64,000 nucleotides of DNA from CAVZBW01 sp963778465 (GTDB lineage Bacteria; Actinomycetota; Acidimicrobiia; Acidimicrobiales; RAAP-2), in contig CAVZUK010000003.1 in NCBI GenBank assembly GCA_963778465.1, positions 2,294,001-2,358,000 of the forward strand, read 5' to 3'. A program made the translations under genes and the position numbers. Positions 32,674 through 40,613 of the stretch are shown here, piece after piece. The notes beneath the pieces were generated by a model that was not told the DNA's origin, searched no databases, and saw only the letters and a list, made by a program, of their open reading frames with translations. Each line of letters begins with the position of its first letter. The stretch's first letter is position 1.

Positions 32674-32766
32674 GTGAAATGGCTCCCGCACCGCCGAACC
32701 CGGCGTCTCGCGCACCAGGGATAGTTGGATATCGGATAGAGCAGGGAAAGATCGCACTCATGACGG

Positions 32767-32937
32767 GTGGACCGCGACGAAGCGGGCGACTTGCGCAGCA
32801 AGCCACGATGGTCGGCTGGCAAGAAGATGGACGCGGTGCTCGAACTGTTGCGAGGCGAGAAGCTCGAAGAGCTCTCTCGTGAGCTCGGCGTCGAAGCCCA
32901 CCGGATCGCCGCCTGGCGAGACGAGTTCTTGGCCTAG
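32767..32937 (+). pseudogene. Transposase (IS3-type OrfA) N-terminal remnant
   Basis: A 56-codon open frame (GTG 32767 to TAG 32935-32937). It reads RWSAGKKMDAVLELLRGE followed by LSRELGVEAHRIAAWRDEF, the helix-turn-helix start of IS3-group transposase OrfA proteins, and then ends abruptly. The rest of the element, OrfB and terminal repeats are not seen, so this is a decayed insertion scar. Its stop TAG lies in a CTAG shared with the stop of the convergent GAP-family gene. Confidence 0.65.
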
Positions 32938-33605
32938 ATGCCCGAGATCCCTTGCCCGACGAGCACCATGCCGAATGCCAGGAACAACACCGACATGACG
33001 CTCGCGTTGTTGCGCCGGAGCCAGACGTTCCAGCCCTCGAGCACCTCGGGTGCCCTGTCTCCGAGTGAGAGCATCACCACGATCGGCGCAGCCACTCCGA
33101 GCACGCCGACCAAGATGTAGATGGCGCTCGCCAGTACCCGCTGTCCGACGGAAAGCTCTCCCGCGGCGATGGCGGCGGCGCTCGCCAGTGCCACGACCAT
33201 GTTCTTGGGGTTGAGGGCGCCGAGCGCGACGCCCGCGCCGAGAGATCGGACCGGGGTGTAGCTGCCGATTCCATCCATCCACCCCGGGAGCGATCCCTCC
33301 TCACCATGCCTCGGCCTACCCCGAAACTTCCGGACGGCGGCAATCAGCAGGTACGCCCCGAGGAGGAGCTTCAAGATCCCGGGCCACGTGGAGTGGCCCG
33401 AACCCGGCGACAGATCGATGGCGCCCCCGACGACGATGAGCAGCCCGAGGACGATCGTGAGGCCCACCACGAACCCCAGGAGAAAGCTGAGGGCATTCGC
33501 AAGGGGCTTCCTGGTGAAGAGGAGCAGGATCGCCGGGATGATGTTCAGCGGCGAGATCGTGACCACCAGTGCCAGCGGAAGGATCTCTCCGATGACGACC
33601 TTCAC
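32934..33605 (-). CDS. GAP-family (sulfolipid-1-addressing-like) membrane protein
   Basis: A 223-aa protein with six predicted membrane helices. It has the family pattern PLALVVTISPLNIIPAILLLF at the start and GALNPKNMVVALASA in the fourth helix. GAP/Sap proteins assist export of cell-envelope lipids in mycobacteria. The GTG at 33605 is chosen because a GGAGAAAGGGG purine tract precedes it; an ATG at 33635 would add ten residues but lies upstream of that tract. It converges on the transposase remnant. Confidence 0.78.
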   Translation of the reverse strand: MKVVIGEILPLALVVTISPLNIIPAILLLFTRKPLANALSFLLGFVVGLTIVLGLLIVVGGAIDLSPGSGHSTWPGILKLLLGAYLLIAAVRKFRGRPRHGEEGSLPGWMDGIGSYTPVRSLGAGVALGALNPKNMVVALASAAAIAAGELSVGQRVLASAIYILVGVLGVAAPIVVMLSLGDRAPEVLEGWNVWLRRNNASVMSVLFLAFGMVLVGQGISGI

Positions 33606-33689
33606 CTGTGCCCCTTTCTCCTCGAGCGACAGCAAGAAGATAGGACGACCGGAGTGGCCGCTCCGGGCGACCGGCCCGGAGGTCGTGGG

Positions 33690-34595
33690 TCAGAAGAGCA
33701 GGTCGAGCTCCTCGATCCGCTCTGGATCGGCCACGACCGAAAGCTCGGCGACCTTTCCCTCGCGGCTGGTGAAGACGAAGACGCCCCTCGCCTTGCCGCC
33801 CGGCGCCCAGACCGCACCCGGCATGCCGTCGACCAGTGCGGGCTTTGCTGCGGCTGCTCGACCGAGGAAGACGCGGGCGACCTGCTCGCCGCCGCGGATC
33901 ACCTCCTTGAATGGCGGCGCGCCGTACGACTCGCGGGCCGTTGCCGTCTCGACGGCGACGTGGTCGGCGCGCAGCACGACGTCGTCGTTGAGGAGTGAGA
34001 CGAGGGCCTCGAAGTCGCCGTCCCGCGACGCCGCCAGGAAGGCGGTCACCAGCTCGCGCTGGCGGGCAACGTCGGTGGCCGACGGTGCGACCGACCCGGG
34101 CGCCGGGCCCCCGCGGAGCCGTCGCCGGGCTCTGCTGGCCAACTGCCGTGCGGCGACCGGCGAACGCCCCACGATCGGGGCGACCTCTTCGAAGGAGACC
34201 CCGAAGAGGTCGTGCAGCACGAAGGCCAGCCGCTCGTCGGGATCCAAGGAATCGAGGACGAGCATGAGCGCCGGGCCGAGGGAATCGGCGAGGACGACAT
34301 CGTGCTCGGGGGAATCGGCGTCCCCTGCCGCCGGTTCGCCGTCCCGGAGGAGGGCTTCGGCGGGGTCCTCGCGCCGAGAGCTCCGGGAACGAAGCATGTC
34401 GAGGCACACTCTCGAGACGACCGTGGTCAACCATCCGGCGAGGTTGCCGATGCCTTCCGGACCGGTACGGCTCAACCGGAGCCACGCCTCCTGGACGGCG
34501 TCGTCCGCCTCGGCGTTCGACCCCAGCATCCGGTAGGCGATCGCCCGGAGTCGGGGCCTGCTCTCCTCGAATTGTTGCGCCACCCACTCAGCCAC
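33690..34595 (-). CDS. ECF41-type sigma factor with SnoaL-like C-terminal domain
   Basis: A 301-aa protein. Sigma region 2 (about 8-75: RLRAIAYRMLGSNAEADDAVQEAWLRL) and region 4 (about 105-165: LDPDERLAFVLHDLFG, SPVAARQLASRARRRL) are followed by an about 120-aa SnoaL/NTF2-like domain (VTAFLAASRDGDFEALVSLL...). This architecture and the divergent carboxymuconolactone-decarboxylase-like neighbour define the ECF41 group, where the C-terminal domain regulates the sigma factor in place of an anti-sigma. The GTG at 34595 follows AGGAGG. The usual glycine-rich DGGGKV segment after region 4 is not recognisable (ADHVAVET instead). Confidence 0.87.
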   Translation of the reverse strand: MAEWVAQQFEESRPRLRAIAYRMLGSNAEADDAVQEAWLRLSRTGPEGIGNLAGWLTTVVSRVCLDMLRSRSSRREDPAEALLRDGEPAAGDADSPEHDVVLADSLGPALMLVLDSLDPDERLAFVLHDLFGVSFEEVAPIVGRSPVAARQLASRARRRLRGGPAPGSVAPSATDVARQRELVTAFLAASRDGDFEALVSLLNDDVVLRADHVAVETATARESYGAPPFKEVIRGGEQVARVFLGRAAAAKPALVDGMPGAVWAPGGKARGVFVFTSREGKVAELSVVADPERIEELDLLF

Positions 34596-34621
34596 GTCAC
34601 ATCCTCCTCTTCGAATTCGTC
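34595..34621 (+). promoter_or_regulatory. Candidate ECF41 promoter for the CMD-like gene
   Basis: CGTCACA at 34595-34601, a 16-bp spacer and CGTC at 34618-34621. This matches the published ECF41 consensus (TGTCACA in -35, CGTC in -10, 16-bp spacing) except at the first base. The start codon of the target lies 45 bp downstream. Confidence 0.6.
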
Positions 34622-34629
34622 ATTGGAGT

Positions 34630-34656
34630 GACGGCACAACGCCGCACGACGTGACA
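34630..34656 (-). promoter_or_regulatory. Candidate ECF41 promoter for the sigma gene itself
   Basis: On the minus strand TGTCACG (34656-34650), exactly 16 bp, then CGTC (34633-34630). This matches the ECF41 consensus in all but the last base of the -35. It faces the sigma gene start at 34595, so it implies autoregulation. Confidence 0.62.
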
Positions 34657-34666
34657 AGGAGGACCG

Positions 34667-35125
34667 ATGTCCACACGTATCAAGAACCCCGCGATGGTCC
34701 TGCCTCAGGCTACCAAGGCGATCCAAGAGCTGGTCAAGGTGGTGCAGTCGGTCGGGTTGCCGGAGGAGACGATGGGGCTGGTCCACCTCCGGGCGAGCCA
34801 GATCAACGGATGCGGGTTCTGCGTGGTCTCCGGTGCGATCGGCGCCAAGAAGGCCGGCGAGACCGACGAGCGGCTCTTCGCGGTCGCGGCGTGGCGGGAA
34901 GCACCGTGGTTCGACGACCGCGAGCGCGCTGCGTTGGCGCTCTCCGAGGCGATGACCCGGCTGAGCGACCAGTCCGATCCCGTGCCCGACGAGATCTGGG
35001 ACGAGGTGGCCAAGCACTTCGACGAGCGAGAGCTCGCCGCGTTGGTGCTGTGGATCGCCACCACCAACCTGTTCAACCGTGTCAACGTGACGATCCAACA
35101 GCCCGCAGGGGCGAGTTGGGAGTAG
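34667..35125 (+). CDS. Carboxymuconolactone-decarboxylase / AhpD-like protein
   Basis: A 152-aa all-helical protein from ATG 34667, preceded by AAGGAGG. It has the redox-type motif NGCGFCVVSG (CxxC) and a C-terminal IATTNLFNRVNVTIQ helix. This is the usual ECF41 partner, an AhpD-type peroxidase or reductase acting on an unknown electrophile or peroxide. The His that normally follows the CxxC by four positions is a Gly here, so the proton-relay may differ from AhpD. It is divergent from the sigma gene and probably its main target. Confidence 0.88.
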   Translation: MSTRIKNPAMVLPQATKAIQELVKVVQSVGLPEETMGLVHLRASQINGCGFCVVSGAIGAKKAGETDERLFAVAAWREAPWFDDRERAALALSEAMTRLSDQSDPVPDEIWDEVAKHFDERELAALVLWIATTNLFNRVNVTIQQPAGASWE

Positions 35126-35279
35126 GAGTCCCCTCCGACGAGACCCCTCCTGGGAGAGGAAGCGTTAGGGTTCTGACCGGGCCGTGACTGGCGCTTGGGT
35201 GGGGGACCACCGGGGAGCGGTCTGCCGGAGGGCCGAAGCCGTAGCGCCTGGGTGCACGAGGACCACCCCGGAGGCTGCG

Positions 35280-36158
35280 ATGCTCCACGACGCCGACCCT
35301 CGCCTGATGCTGGGGGCTCCCGTCGCCGATGCGCTGACGGCACAAACCGCGGCGAGTGCGAGTGAGTTCGAGCAATTTGTGGGCCGTCGACCGCATCTGG
35401 CCGCCGTCCTCGTGGGCGCGGATCCCGGCTCGGTCACCTACGTCCGCATGAAGCAGCGCCGCTCGGCTCCGGCTGGCATCGACTCGAGCCTGGTGCAGTT
35501 GCCCGAGAACGTCACGACCGAGGAGCTGGTCTCGGCGATCAGTCGGCTCTCCGCCGACGCCGGCGTGGACGGCATCTTGTTGCAGCATCCGGTGCCGCCG
35601 GGCATCGACGAGCGGGCCGGTTTCGAGGCCATCGACCCGGCAAAGGACGTCGACGGCGTCACCATGCACTCCCTGGCGGCGATGGCCCTCGGGTCGCCCG
35701 GCTTCCACTCGTGCACGCCCAGCGGGATCGTCCGGTTGCTGGACGCCTACGGGGTGGAGCTCGAGGGTTGTCACGCCGTCGTCGTCGGTCGGAGCCCCAT
35801 CCTCGGCCTCCCCGTCGGGATGCTGCTCCTCGGGCGCAACGCGACGGTCACCACCTGCCACTCCCGCACCGAGGACCTCCCGGGCATCGTACGGACCGCC
35901 GACCTGGTGGTAGCGGCGGTCGGGCGGCCGAACTTCATCCGGGGATCTTGGATCAAGCCCGGTGCCGCCGTGGTCGATGCCGGGTACAACCCGGGCAACG
36001 TGGGGGACGTGGCGTTCGAGGAGGCCCTGGCGGCCTCGGCTCACATCACGCCGGTCCCCGGTGGCGTCGGCCCGATGACCATCGCGGTGCTGCTGTCCCA
36101 GACGGTGGAGGCGGCGTGGCGACGATGGCGGGCCATCGGGGGCCAGCTCCCCACGTGA
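35280..36158 (+). CDS. folD: Methylenetetrahydrofolate dehydrogenase/cyclohydrolase FolD
   Basis: A 292-aa bifunctional enzyme interconverting 5,10-methylene-THF, 5,10-methenyl-THF and 10-formyl-THF in the cytoplasm. It shows YVRMKQRR with the catalytic Tyr and Lys, GILLQHPVPPG, PAKDVDGV, the Rossmann motif VVGRSPILGLPVGMLL, and the signature TPVPGGVGPMTIAVLL near the end. ATG 35280 follows GGAGG and gives the normal family length; an earlier GTG at 35184 would add 32 unconserved residues. It is followed 32 bp later by hypF, possibly co-transcribed. Confidence 0.94.
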   Translation: MLHDADPRLMLGAPVADALTAQTAASASEFEQFVGRRPHLAAVLVGADPGSVTYVRMKQRRSAPAGIDSSLVQLPENVTTEELVSAISRLSADAGVDGILLQHPVPPGIDERAGFEAIDPAKDVDGVTMHSLAAMALGSPGFHSCTPSGIVRLLDAYGVELEGCHAVVVGRSPILGLPVGMLLLGRNATVTTCHSRTEDLPGIVRTADLVVAAVGRPNFIRGSWIKPGAAVVDAGYNPGNVGDVAFEEALAASAHITPVPGGVGPMTIAVLLSQTVEAAWRRWRAIGGQLPT

Positions 36159-36190
36159 ATCGAGATCCGCGATCGCGCGAGAATTTCGCC

Positions 36191-38527
36191 ATGGCAAGGC
36201 GGGACCGATTGGCACTCCCTGGCGCCGACGAAGCGGGACGTGCGCCGACCGTGCCGGGCGCCGAGCGGCGCCGCATACGCGTGACCGGGACGGTGCAGGG
36301 TGTCGGCTTCCGTCCGTTCGTCTATCGGCAGGCCGTCGGGCTCGGGCTCACCGGTTTCGTTCGCAACGACTCCGCGGGCGTCCTCATCGAGGCGGAGGGT
36401 GAGCGGGGGGCGCTGAGCGAGTTGTGCCGGATCGTGACCGACATGCCACCTCCGCTGGCGCGCGTCGAGTCCGTGGACGTCGCCGTGGCCGCGGAGCTCG
36501 TGGGTTGGACCGCCTTCCGGATCGAGCGGAGCGCTGCGCCGGGCGAGCCCGACGTCCCGGTGACGGTCGACGCCGCCACGTGCGACGAGTGCCTCGCCGA
36601 GGTCGACGATCCATCGAACCGTCGCTACCGCTACCCGTTCACCAACTGCACGAATTGTGGACCCCGCTACACCATCGTGATCTCCGTCCCCTACGACCGC
36701 CCTTCGACCACGATGTCGGCGTTCGAGATGTGTGCGGCCTGCCGGGCCGAGTACGACGACCCGGCAAGCCGCCGCTTCCACGCCCAACCCAACGCATGCC
36801 CCGAGTGCGGACCTCGCCTGGCCTGGTGCGATCCCGCCGGGCGTCGGTTGGCGGACGGTGAGGAGGCGCTCGGGGCGGCGGTCGAGGCGCTCGTCGACGG
36901 GAAGGTGCTGGCCGTCAAGGGCATCGGCGGCTACCACCTGGCCGCCGACGCCACGAGCGAGGCCGCCGTGACGACGCTTCGTGGCCGCAAGGCCAGGGAC
37001 GACAAGCCGTTCGCGGTCATGGTCGGAGGGTTGGACCAGGCGCGGAGCCTCGGTCGTCTGACCGACGCCGGGGCCCGGGAGCTCTCGTCGGCCCGCCGGC
37101 CGATCGTTCTCGTCGAGAAGAAGGAGGGAACGGCGCTGGCGAGCGGGGTGGCGCCCGGTCTGCCCGAGGTCGGCCTGCTGCTCGCCTACACGCCCCTCCA
37201 CCATCTGCTGTCGACCGGCACTGCTCGGCCACTGGTGATGACGAGCGGCAACCTCTCCGACGACCCGATCGCCCACGTCGAGGCCGACGCTTTCGAGCGT
37301 CTCGGTCCCCTCGTCGACGGCATCTTGACGCACGATCGCCCGATCCACATTCGCTGCGACGACTCGGTCGTGCGCGCGAGCATGCCCGCTCCGCAGGTGA
37401 TGCGCCGCTCTCGGGGCTACGCACCCGAGCCCGTGGGACTGCCCGAGCCGGCCCGTCGGCAGGTCCTGGCGGTCGGCGCCGAGCTCAAGAGCACGGTGTC
37501 CGTTGCCAAGGGCGGCACGGTCGTGCCCAGCCACCACATCGGCGACCTCGAGCACCTCGCCACCTACCGGTCCTTCCTCCAGGCGACCCGCCATCTCTGC
37601 GAGCTGTTCGGGGTGCGGCCGGAGGTGGTCGCTCACGACCTGCACCCCGAGTATCTCTCGACGAAGTGGGCGCTCGACTGCGGCCTGCGATGCTGGCCGG
37701 TCCAGCACCACCATGCGCACGTCGTCTCCTGCATGGTGGAGCACGGCCGTACCGAGCGGCTGCTCGGCGTCGCCTTCGACGGGCTCGGGTTCGGGGACGA
37801 CGGCCATCTGTGGGGCGGCGAGTTCCTGGTGGCGGACGTCTCCGGATACGAGCGGGTGGGTCACCTCGCGGAGGTCACGATGCCCGGGGGGGTCGCGGCG
37901 ATCCGGGAGCCCTGGCGTATGGCGGTGGCGTGGGTGCAGGCTTCGCTCGGCGAGGAGGAGGCGGCCCGGGTCGGGGCGAGACTGGACCCGCGCTGGCCGG
38001 CCGTGGCGTCGCTGGCGGCGCGTGGAGCCGGGCCGGTCACCACGAGCGCCGGCCGTCTCTTCGACGCGGTGTCCGCGCTCGTCGGGCTGCGGACGCAGGT
38101 GAACTACGAGGGTCAGGCGGCGATCGAGCTCGAGGCGTTGGCGCGGCGCCAGGGTCGGCGCCACGCTCCCGTTTACCCGGTGGAGGTCGTCGAGCGGGAG
38201 GGGACCATGCTGCTCGACCCGTCTCCGGCGCTCGCAGCCGTCGGCCGTGATCTCGACGGCGGGGTCGAGCCGGGCCGCGTCGCGGCGGGCTTCCACGAAG
38301 GGCTGGGTCTCGGTGCGGCAACGCTCGCAGCGGAGCTGGCCTCCCGCCACGGCCTGGAGACGGTTGCCCTCTCCGGCGGGGTCTTCCAGAACGTGCGCCT
38401 GACCGAGGTCGTCGTCGGCCACCTGGAGGCACGTGGACTCGAGGTGCTGACCCACCGGGCCATCCCTCCCAACGACGGCGGCATCAGCGTGGGGCAGGCG
38501 GCAGTAGCGGCGCTCTCCGGGGGGTAG
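36191..38527 (+). CDS. hypF: Carbamoyltransferase HypF
   Basis: A 778-aa [NiFe]-hydrogenase maturation enzyme. Domains in order: acylphosphatase-like (about 25-115; VQGVGFRPFVYR), two zinc-finger motifs (about 125-200; CDECLAEVDDP...CTNCGP and CAACRAEYDDP...CPECGP), YrdC-like adenylate-forming domain (about 215-405; KGIGGYHLAADA), and the Kae1-like carbamoyltransferase (HHHAHVVSCMVEHG). It converts carbamoyl phosphate to carbamoyl-AMP and carbamoylates the HypE C-terminal Cys. It starts at ATG 36191 and is convergent with hypD, 13 bp apart. Confidence 0.96.
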   Translation: MARRDRLALPGADEAGRAPTVPGAERRRIRVTGTVQGVGFRPFVYRQAVGLGLTGFVRNDSAGVLIEAEGERGALSELCRIVTDMPPPLARVESVDVAVAAELVGWTAFRIERSAAPGEPDVPVTVDAATCDECLAEVDDPSNRRYRYPFTNCTNCGPRYTIVISVPYDRPSTTMSAFEMCAACRAEYDDPASRRFHAQPNACPECGPRLAWCDPAGRRLADGEEALGAAVEALVDGKVLAVKGIGGYHLAADATSEAAVTTLRGRKARDDKPFAVMVGGLDQARSLGRLTDAGARELSSARRPIVLVEKKEGTALASGVAPGLPEVGLLLAYTPLHHLLSTGTARPLVMTSGNLSDDPIAHVEADAFERLGPLVDGILTHDRPIHIRCDDSVVRASMPAPQVMRRSRGYAPEPVGLPEPARRQVLAVGAELKSTVSVAKGGTVVPSHHIGDLEHLATYRSFLQATRHLCELFGVRPEVVAHDLHPEYLSTKWALDCGLRCWPVQHHHAHVVSCMVEHGRTERLLGVAFDGLGFGDDGHLWGGEFLVADVSGYERVGHLAEVTMPGGVAAIREPWRMAVAWVQASLGEEEAARVGARLDPRWPAVASLAARGAGPVTTSAGRLFDAVSALVGLRTQVNYEGQAAIELEALARRQGRRHAPVYPVEVVEREGTMLLDPSPALAAVGRDLDGGVEPGRVAAGFHEGLGLGAATLAAELASRHGLETVALSGGVFQNVRLTEVVVGHLEARGLEVLTHRAIPPNDGGISVGQAAVAALSGG

Positions 38528-38540
38528 GACGGCTGGAGGG

Positions 38541-39668
38541 TCAGCGCCCGGTGCCGATGCTGACCGCGGCCTCCCTATGGAGTCGCCCGAAGTTGTAGTA
38601 CGCCGCGCAGGCGCCCTCCGACGAGACCATGCACGTGCCGATCGGCGTCTCCGGGGTGCAGGCCGTGCCGAACACCTTGCACTCCCAGGGCTTGATCGCG
38701 CCCTTGAGCACCTCTCCGCACTGGCACGCCTTGGGGTCGGCCACGCGGACGCCGGGGACGTCGAACCTCGCTTCGGCGTCGAAGCCCGCGAACCGGTCGT
38801 TCAGCTTGAGGGCGGACTGCGAGATGAAGCCGAGGCCCCGCCACTCGAAGTGGGGTCGCAGCTCGAAGACCTCCGCCATGACGCGGAGGGCGCGGGGGTT
38901 GCCCTCCTCCCGGACGCAGCGGGTGTACTGGTTCTCCACCTCGCAGCGCCCCTCCCGGATCTGGGCGAGCAGCATGGCGATGGCCGAGAGGATGTCGAGC
39001 GGCTCGAACCCCGCCGTGACGAGTGGCTTCCCGTATGCCTCGGGGACGAACCGGTACGGTCGCTGCCCGACCACGGTCGAGACGTGCCCCGGGCCGAGGA
39101 ACCCGTCGAGCCGAAGGTCCGGCGACTCGAGGATGGCCTTGATGGGCGGCACGATCGTGACGTGGTTGCAAAACACGCTGAAGTTCTCGAGGCTCTCCTG
39201 CTCGGCCCGCAGCAGGGTGAGTGCGGTCGACGGTGCCGTGGTCTCGAAGCCGACCGCGAAGAAGACCACCTCGCGGCTCGGGTCCTCGCGGGCGATCTTC
39301 AGGGCGTCGAGAGGGGAGTAGACGAAGCGCACGTCGGCCCCCTTGGCCTTGGTCTCGAGGAGATTTCCTTTCGATCCCGGCACCCGCATCATGTCGCCGA
39401 AGCTGGTGAAGACGACGCCCGGCGTCCCCGCGACGGCCATCGCGTCGTCGATGCGGCCCATGGGGATCACGCACACCGGGCAGCCCGGGCCGTGCACCAG
39501 CTCGACGGAGCTCGGCAGGAGGTGCTCGATGCCGTGGCGGTAGATGGTGTGGGTATGGCCCCCGCACACCTCCATGAACTTGAAGTGATCGTCTCCCGCC
39601 AGCTCGGTGATGCGCGCCACGGCCGCCCGGGCGGCGCGCGGATCTCGGTACTCGTCGACGAAGCGCAC
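38541..39668 (-). CDS. hypD: Hydrogenase maturation iron-sulfur protein HypD
   Basis: A 375-aa scaffold that assembles Fe(CN)2CO with HypC and accepts cyanide from HypE. Visible motifs are FMEVCGGHTHT (about 31-41), GPGCPVCV with the Cys pair for the Fe site, FFAVGFETTAPS, and the C-terminal cysteines ACQCGEVLKG, WECKVFGTACTPETPIGTCMVS, which hold the 4Fe-4S cluster. It starts at GTG 39668. It is the last gene of the minus-strand hydrogenase operon that begins at hhyS. Confidence 0.96.
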   Translation of the reverse strand: MRFVDEYRDPRAARAAVARITELAGDDHFKFMEVCGGHTHTIYRHGIEHLLPSSVELVHGPGCPVCVIPMGRIDDAMAVAGTPGVVFTSFGDMMRVPGSKGNLLETKAKGADVRFVYSPLDALKIAREDPSREVVFFAVGFETTAPSTALTLLRAEQESLENFSVFCNHVTIVPPIKAILESPDLRLDGFLGPGHVSTVVGQRPYRFVPEAYGKPLVTAGFEPLDILSAIAMLLAQIREGRCEVENQYTRCVREEGNPRALRVMAEVFELRPHFEWRGLGFISQSALKLNDRFAGFDAEARFDVPGVRVADPKACQCGEVLKGAIKPWECKVFGTACTPETPIGTCMVSSEGACAAYYNFGRLHREAAVSIGTGR

Positions 39669-39678
39669 GGATCCCGCC

Positions 39679-39915
39679 TCAGGCGACCCGCTCGAAGCGA
39701 GTCGGGGCGTCCGGCTCGTCGGAGAGGCGCTCGGCGAGCCGGGCCCTTCCCTGCTTGAGGAGGTCGCGCAGGACCGACATCCCCCCCGTCACCATGTCCT
39801 TGACCTCGTCCGACGACGAGATGGTCTTCCAGGAGTCCTGGAGCTCCTCGTAGCCCTTGGATCCCGCCCGGGTACCCAGCACGTACCCGACCACGAATCC
39901 GATGATCGTTCCCAT
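39679..39915 (-). CDS. Small YtxH-like membrane-associated protein
   Basis: A 78-aa protein from ATG 39915, preceded by GAAGGAGGGCAG. A short N-terminal hydrophobic Gly-rich helix (GTIIGFVVGYVLGTRAG) is followed by an amphipathic charged tail, the YtxH-type layout. It sits between hypC and hypD in the hydrogenase operon (gap to hypD 10 nt), but no enzymatic role can be read. It might help anchor hydrogenase complexes at the membrane, which is speculation from position. Confidence 0.65.
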   Translation of the reverse strand: MGTIIGFVVGYVLGTRAGSKGYEELQDSWKTISSSDEVKDMVTGGMSVLRDLLKQGRARLAERLSDEPDAPTRFERVA

Positions 39916-39964
39916 CTGCCCTCCTTCATTCACCGGCCCTTCCTCCGGGCCGGTCCTTCCCGGA

Positions 39965-40237
39965 TCAGCCGATCTGCGAGTCCCGGACGGCCTCGACCTC
40001 GTCGAGGTAGGCCTGGCCCATCATCTCCAGCGATTCGAGCGCCATCTCGGCCTCCCGCTCGTCGATCTTGGCCATGGCGAAGCCCACGTGGATCAGGACC
40101 CAGGTCCCGGGCTCGACGCCTTCGTCCTCGAGCAGCCCGATGTTCACCTTCCGCCGGACCCCGGCCACCTCGACCACGGCGAGGTGGTGGACCGGGTCGA
40201 CCACCTCGATGACCTCTCCGGGGATGCCGAGGCACAT
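39965..40237 (-). CDS. hypC: Hydrogenase assembly chaperone HypC
   Basis: A 90-aa chaperone with the N-terminal MCLGIPGEVIEV, whose Cys2 binds the iron intermediate, then VNIGLLEDEGVEPGTWVLIHVGFAMAKIDE, all diagnostic of HypC/HybG. It shuttles between HypD and the large-subunit precursor HhyL. This is the canonical form, in contrast to the SIS-fused HypC-like protein at 18329. A purine-rich GAGAGGAGACCCGAC precedes the ATG. Confidence 0.96.
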   Translation of the reverse strand: MCLGIPGEVIEVVDPVHHLAVVEVAGVRRKVNIGLLEDEGVEPGTWVLIHVGFAMAKIDEREAEMALESLEMMGQAYLDEVEAVRDSQIG

Positions 40238-40265
40238 GTCGGGTCTCCTCTCTCTTGCCCGCGAC

Positions 40266-40613
40266 TCACCCGGCGGGCGTCGGACGGTACTCGATCGACT
40301 CGAGCACCATCTCGTCGCCGCCGGAGGCGTCGACGTCGAAGGACCCGCAGCTCGGACAGGCGGGCGAGGGTTCCTCGGTGCGAAAGGCGATGCCGCACGA
40401 GCGGCACCGGCCCTCCGCCGGCACCAGGACGAGGTCCGCGTCGGCGCCATCGGCCACCGTACCGGCGGCGGCGATCGCGAACGACTGTTCGAAGGCTCCG
40501 GGGTGCACCAGGTGCAACGTACCCATCCGCACCCGCACGCGGGCCACCGGTCTCCCCGCGGCACGGCGCTCGACGGCGCCGACGATCGATTCGCAGATCC
40601 CGAGCTCGTGCAT
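40266..40613 (-). CDS. hypA: Hydrogenase nickel insertion protein HypA
   Basis: A 115-aa nickel metallochaperone. The N-terminal MHELGIC supplies His2 for nickel. The zinc site is C-R-S-C...C-P-S-C (about 70-90), followed by MVLESIEYRP. Of the two adjacent ATGs (40616, 40613) the second is preferred because MHE must be N-terminal for nickel binding. It overlaps the TGA of the upstream YceI gene. Its usual GTPase partner HypB is not encoded in this window. Confidence 0.95.
   Translation of the reverse strand: MHELGICESIVGAVERRAAGRPVARVRVRMGTLHLVHPGAFEQSFAIAAAGTVADGADADLVLVPAEGRCRSCGIAFRTEEPSPACPSCGSFDVDASGGDEMVLESIEYRPTPAG

Noticed and set aside
32679..32882. 67-codon frame just before the transposase remnant
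   Set aside because: Another frame of the same region without recognisable features; the overlapping frame at 32767 has the transposase homology.
35126..35279. Possible folate or other riboswitch upstream of folD
   Set aside because: No conserved aptamer helices or sequence blocks that I can identify in the 154-bp leader.
36041..38455. 804-codon minus-strand frame opposite hypF
   Set aside because: A shadow of the GC-rich hypF codons; hypF itself has all family motifs.
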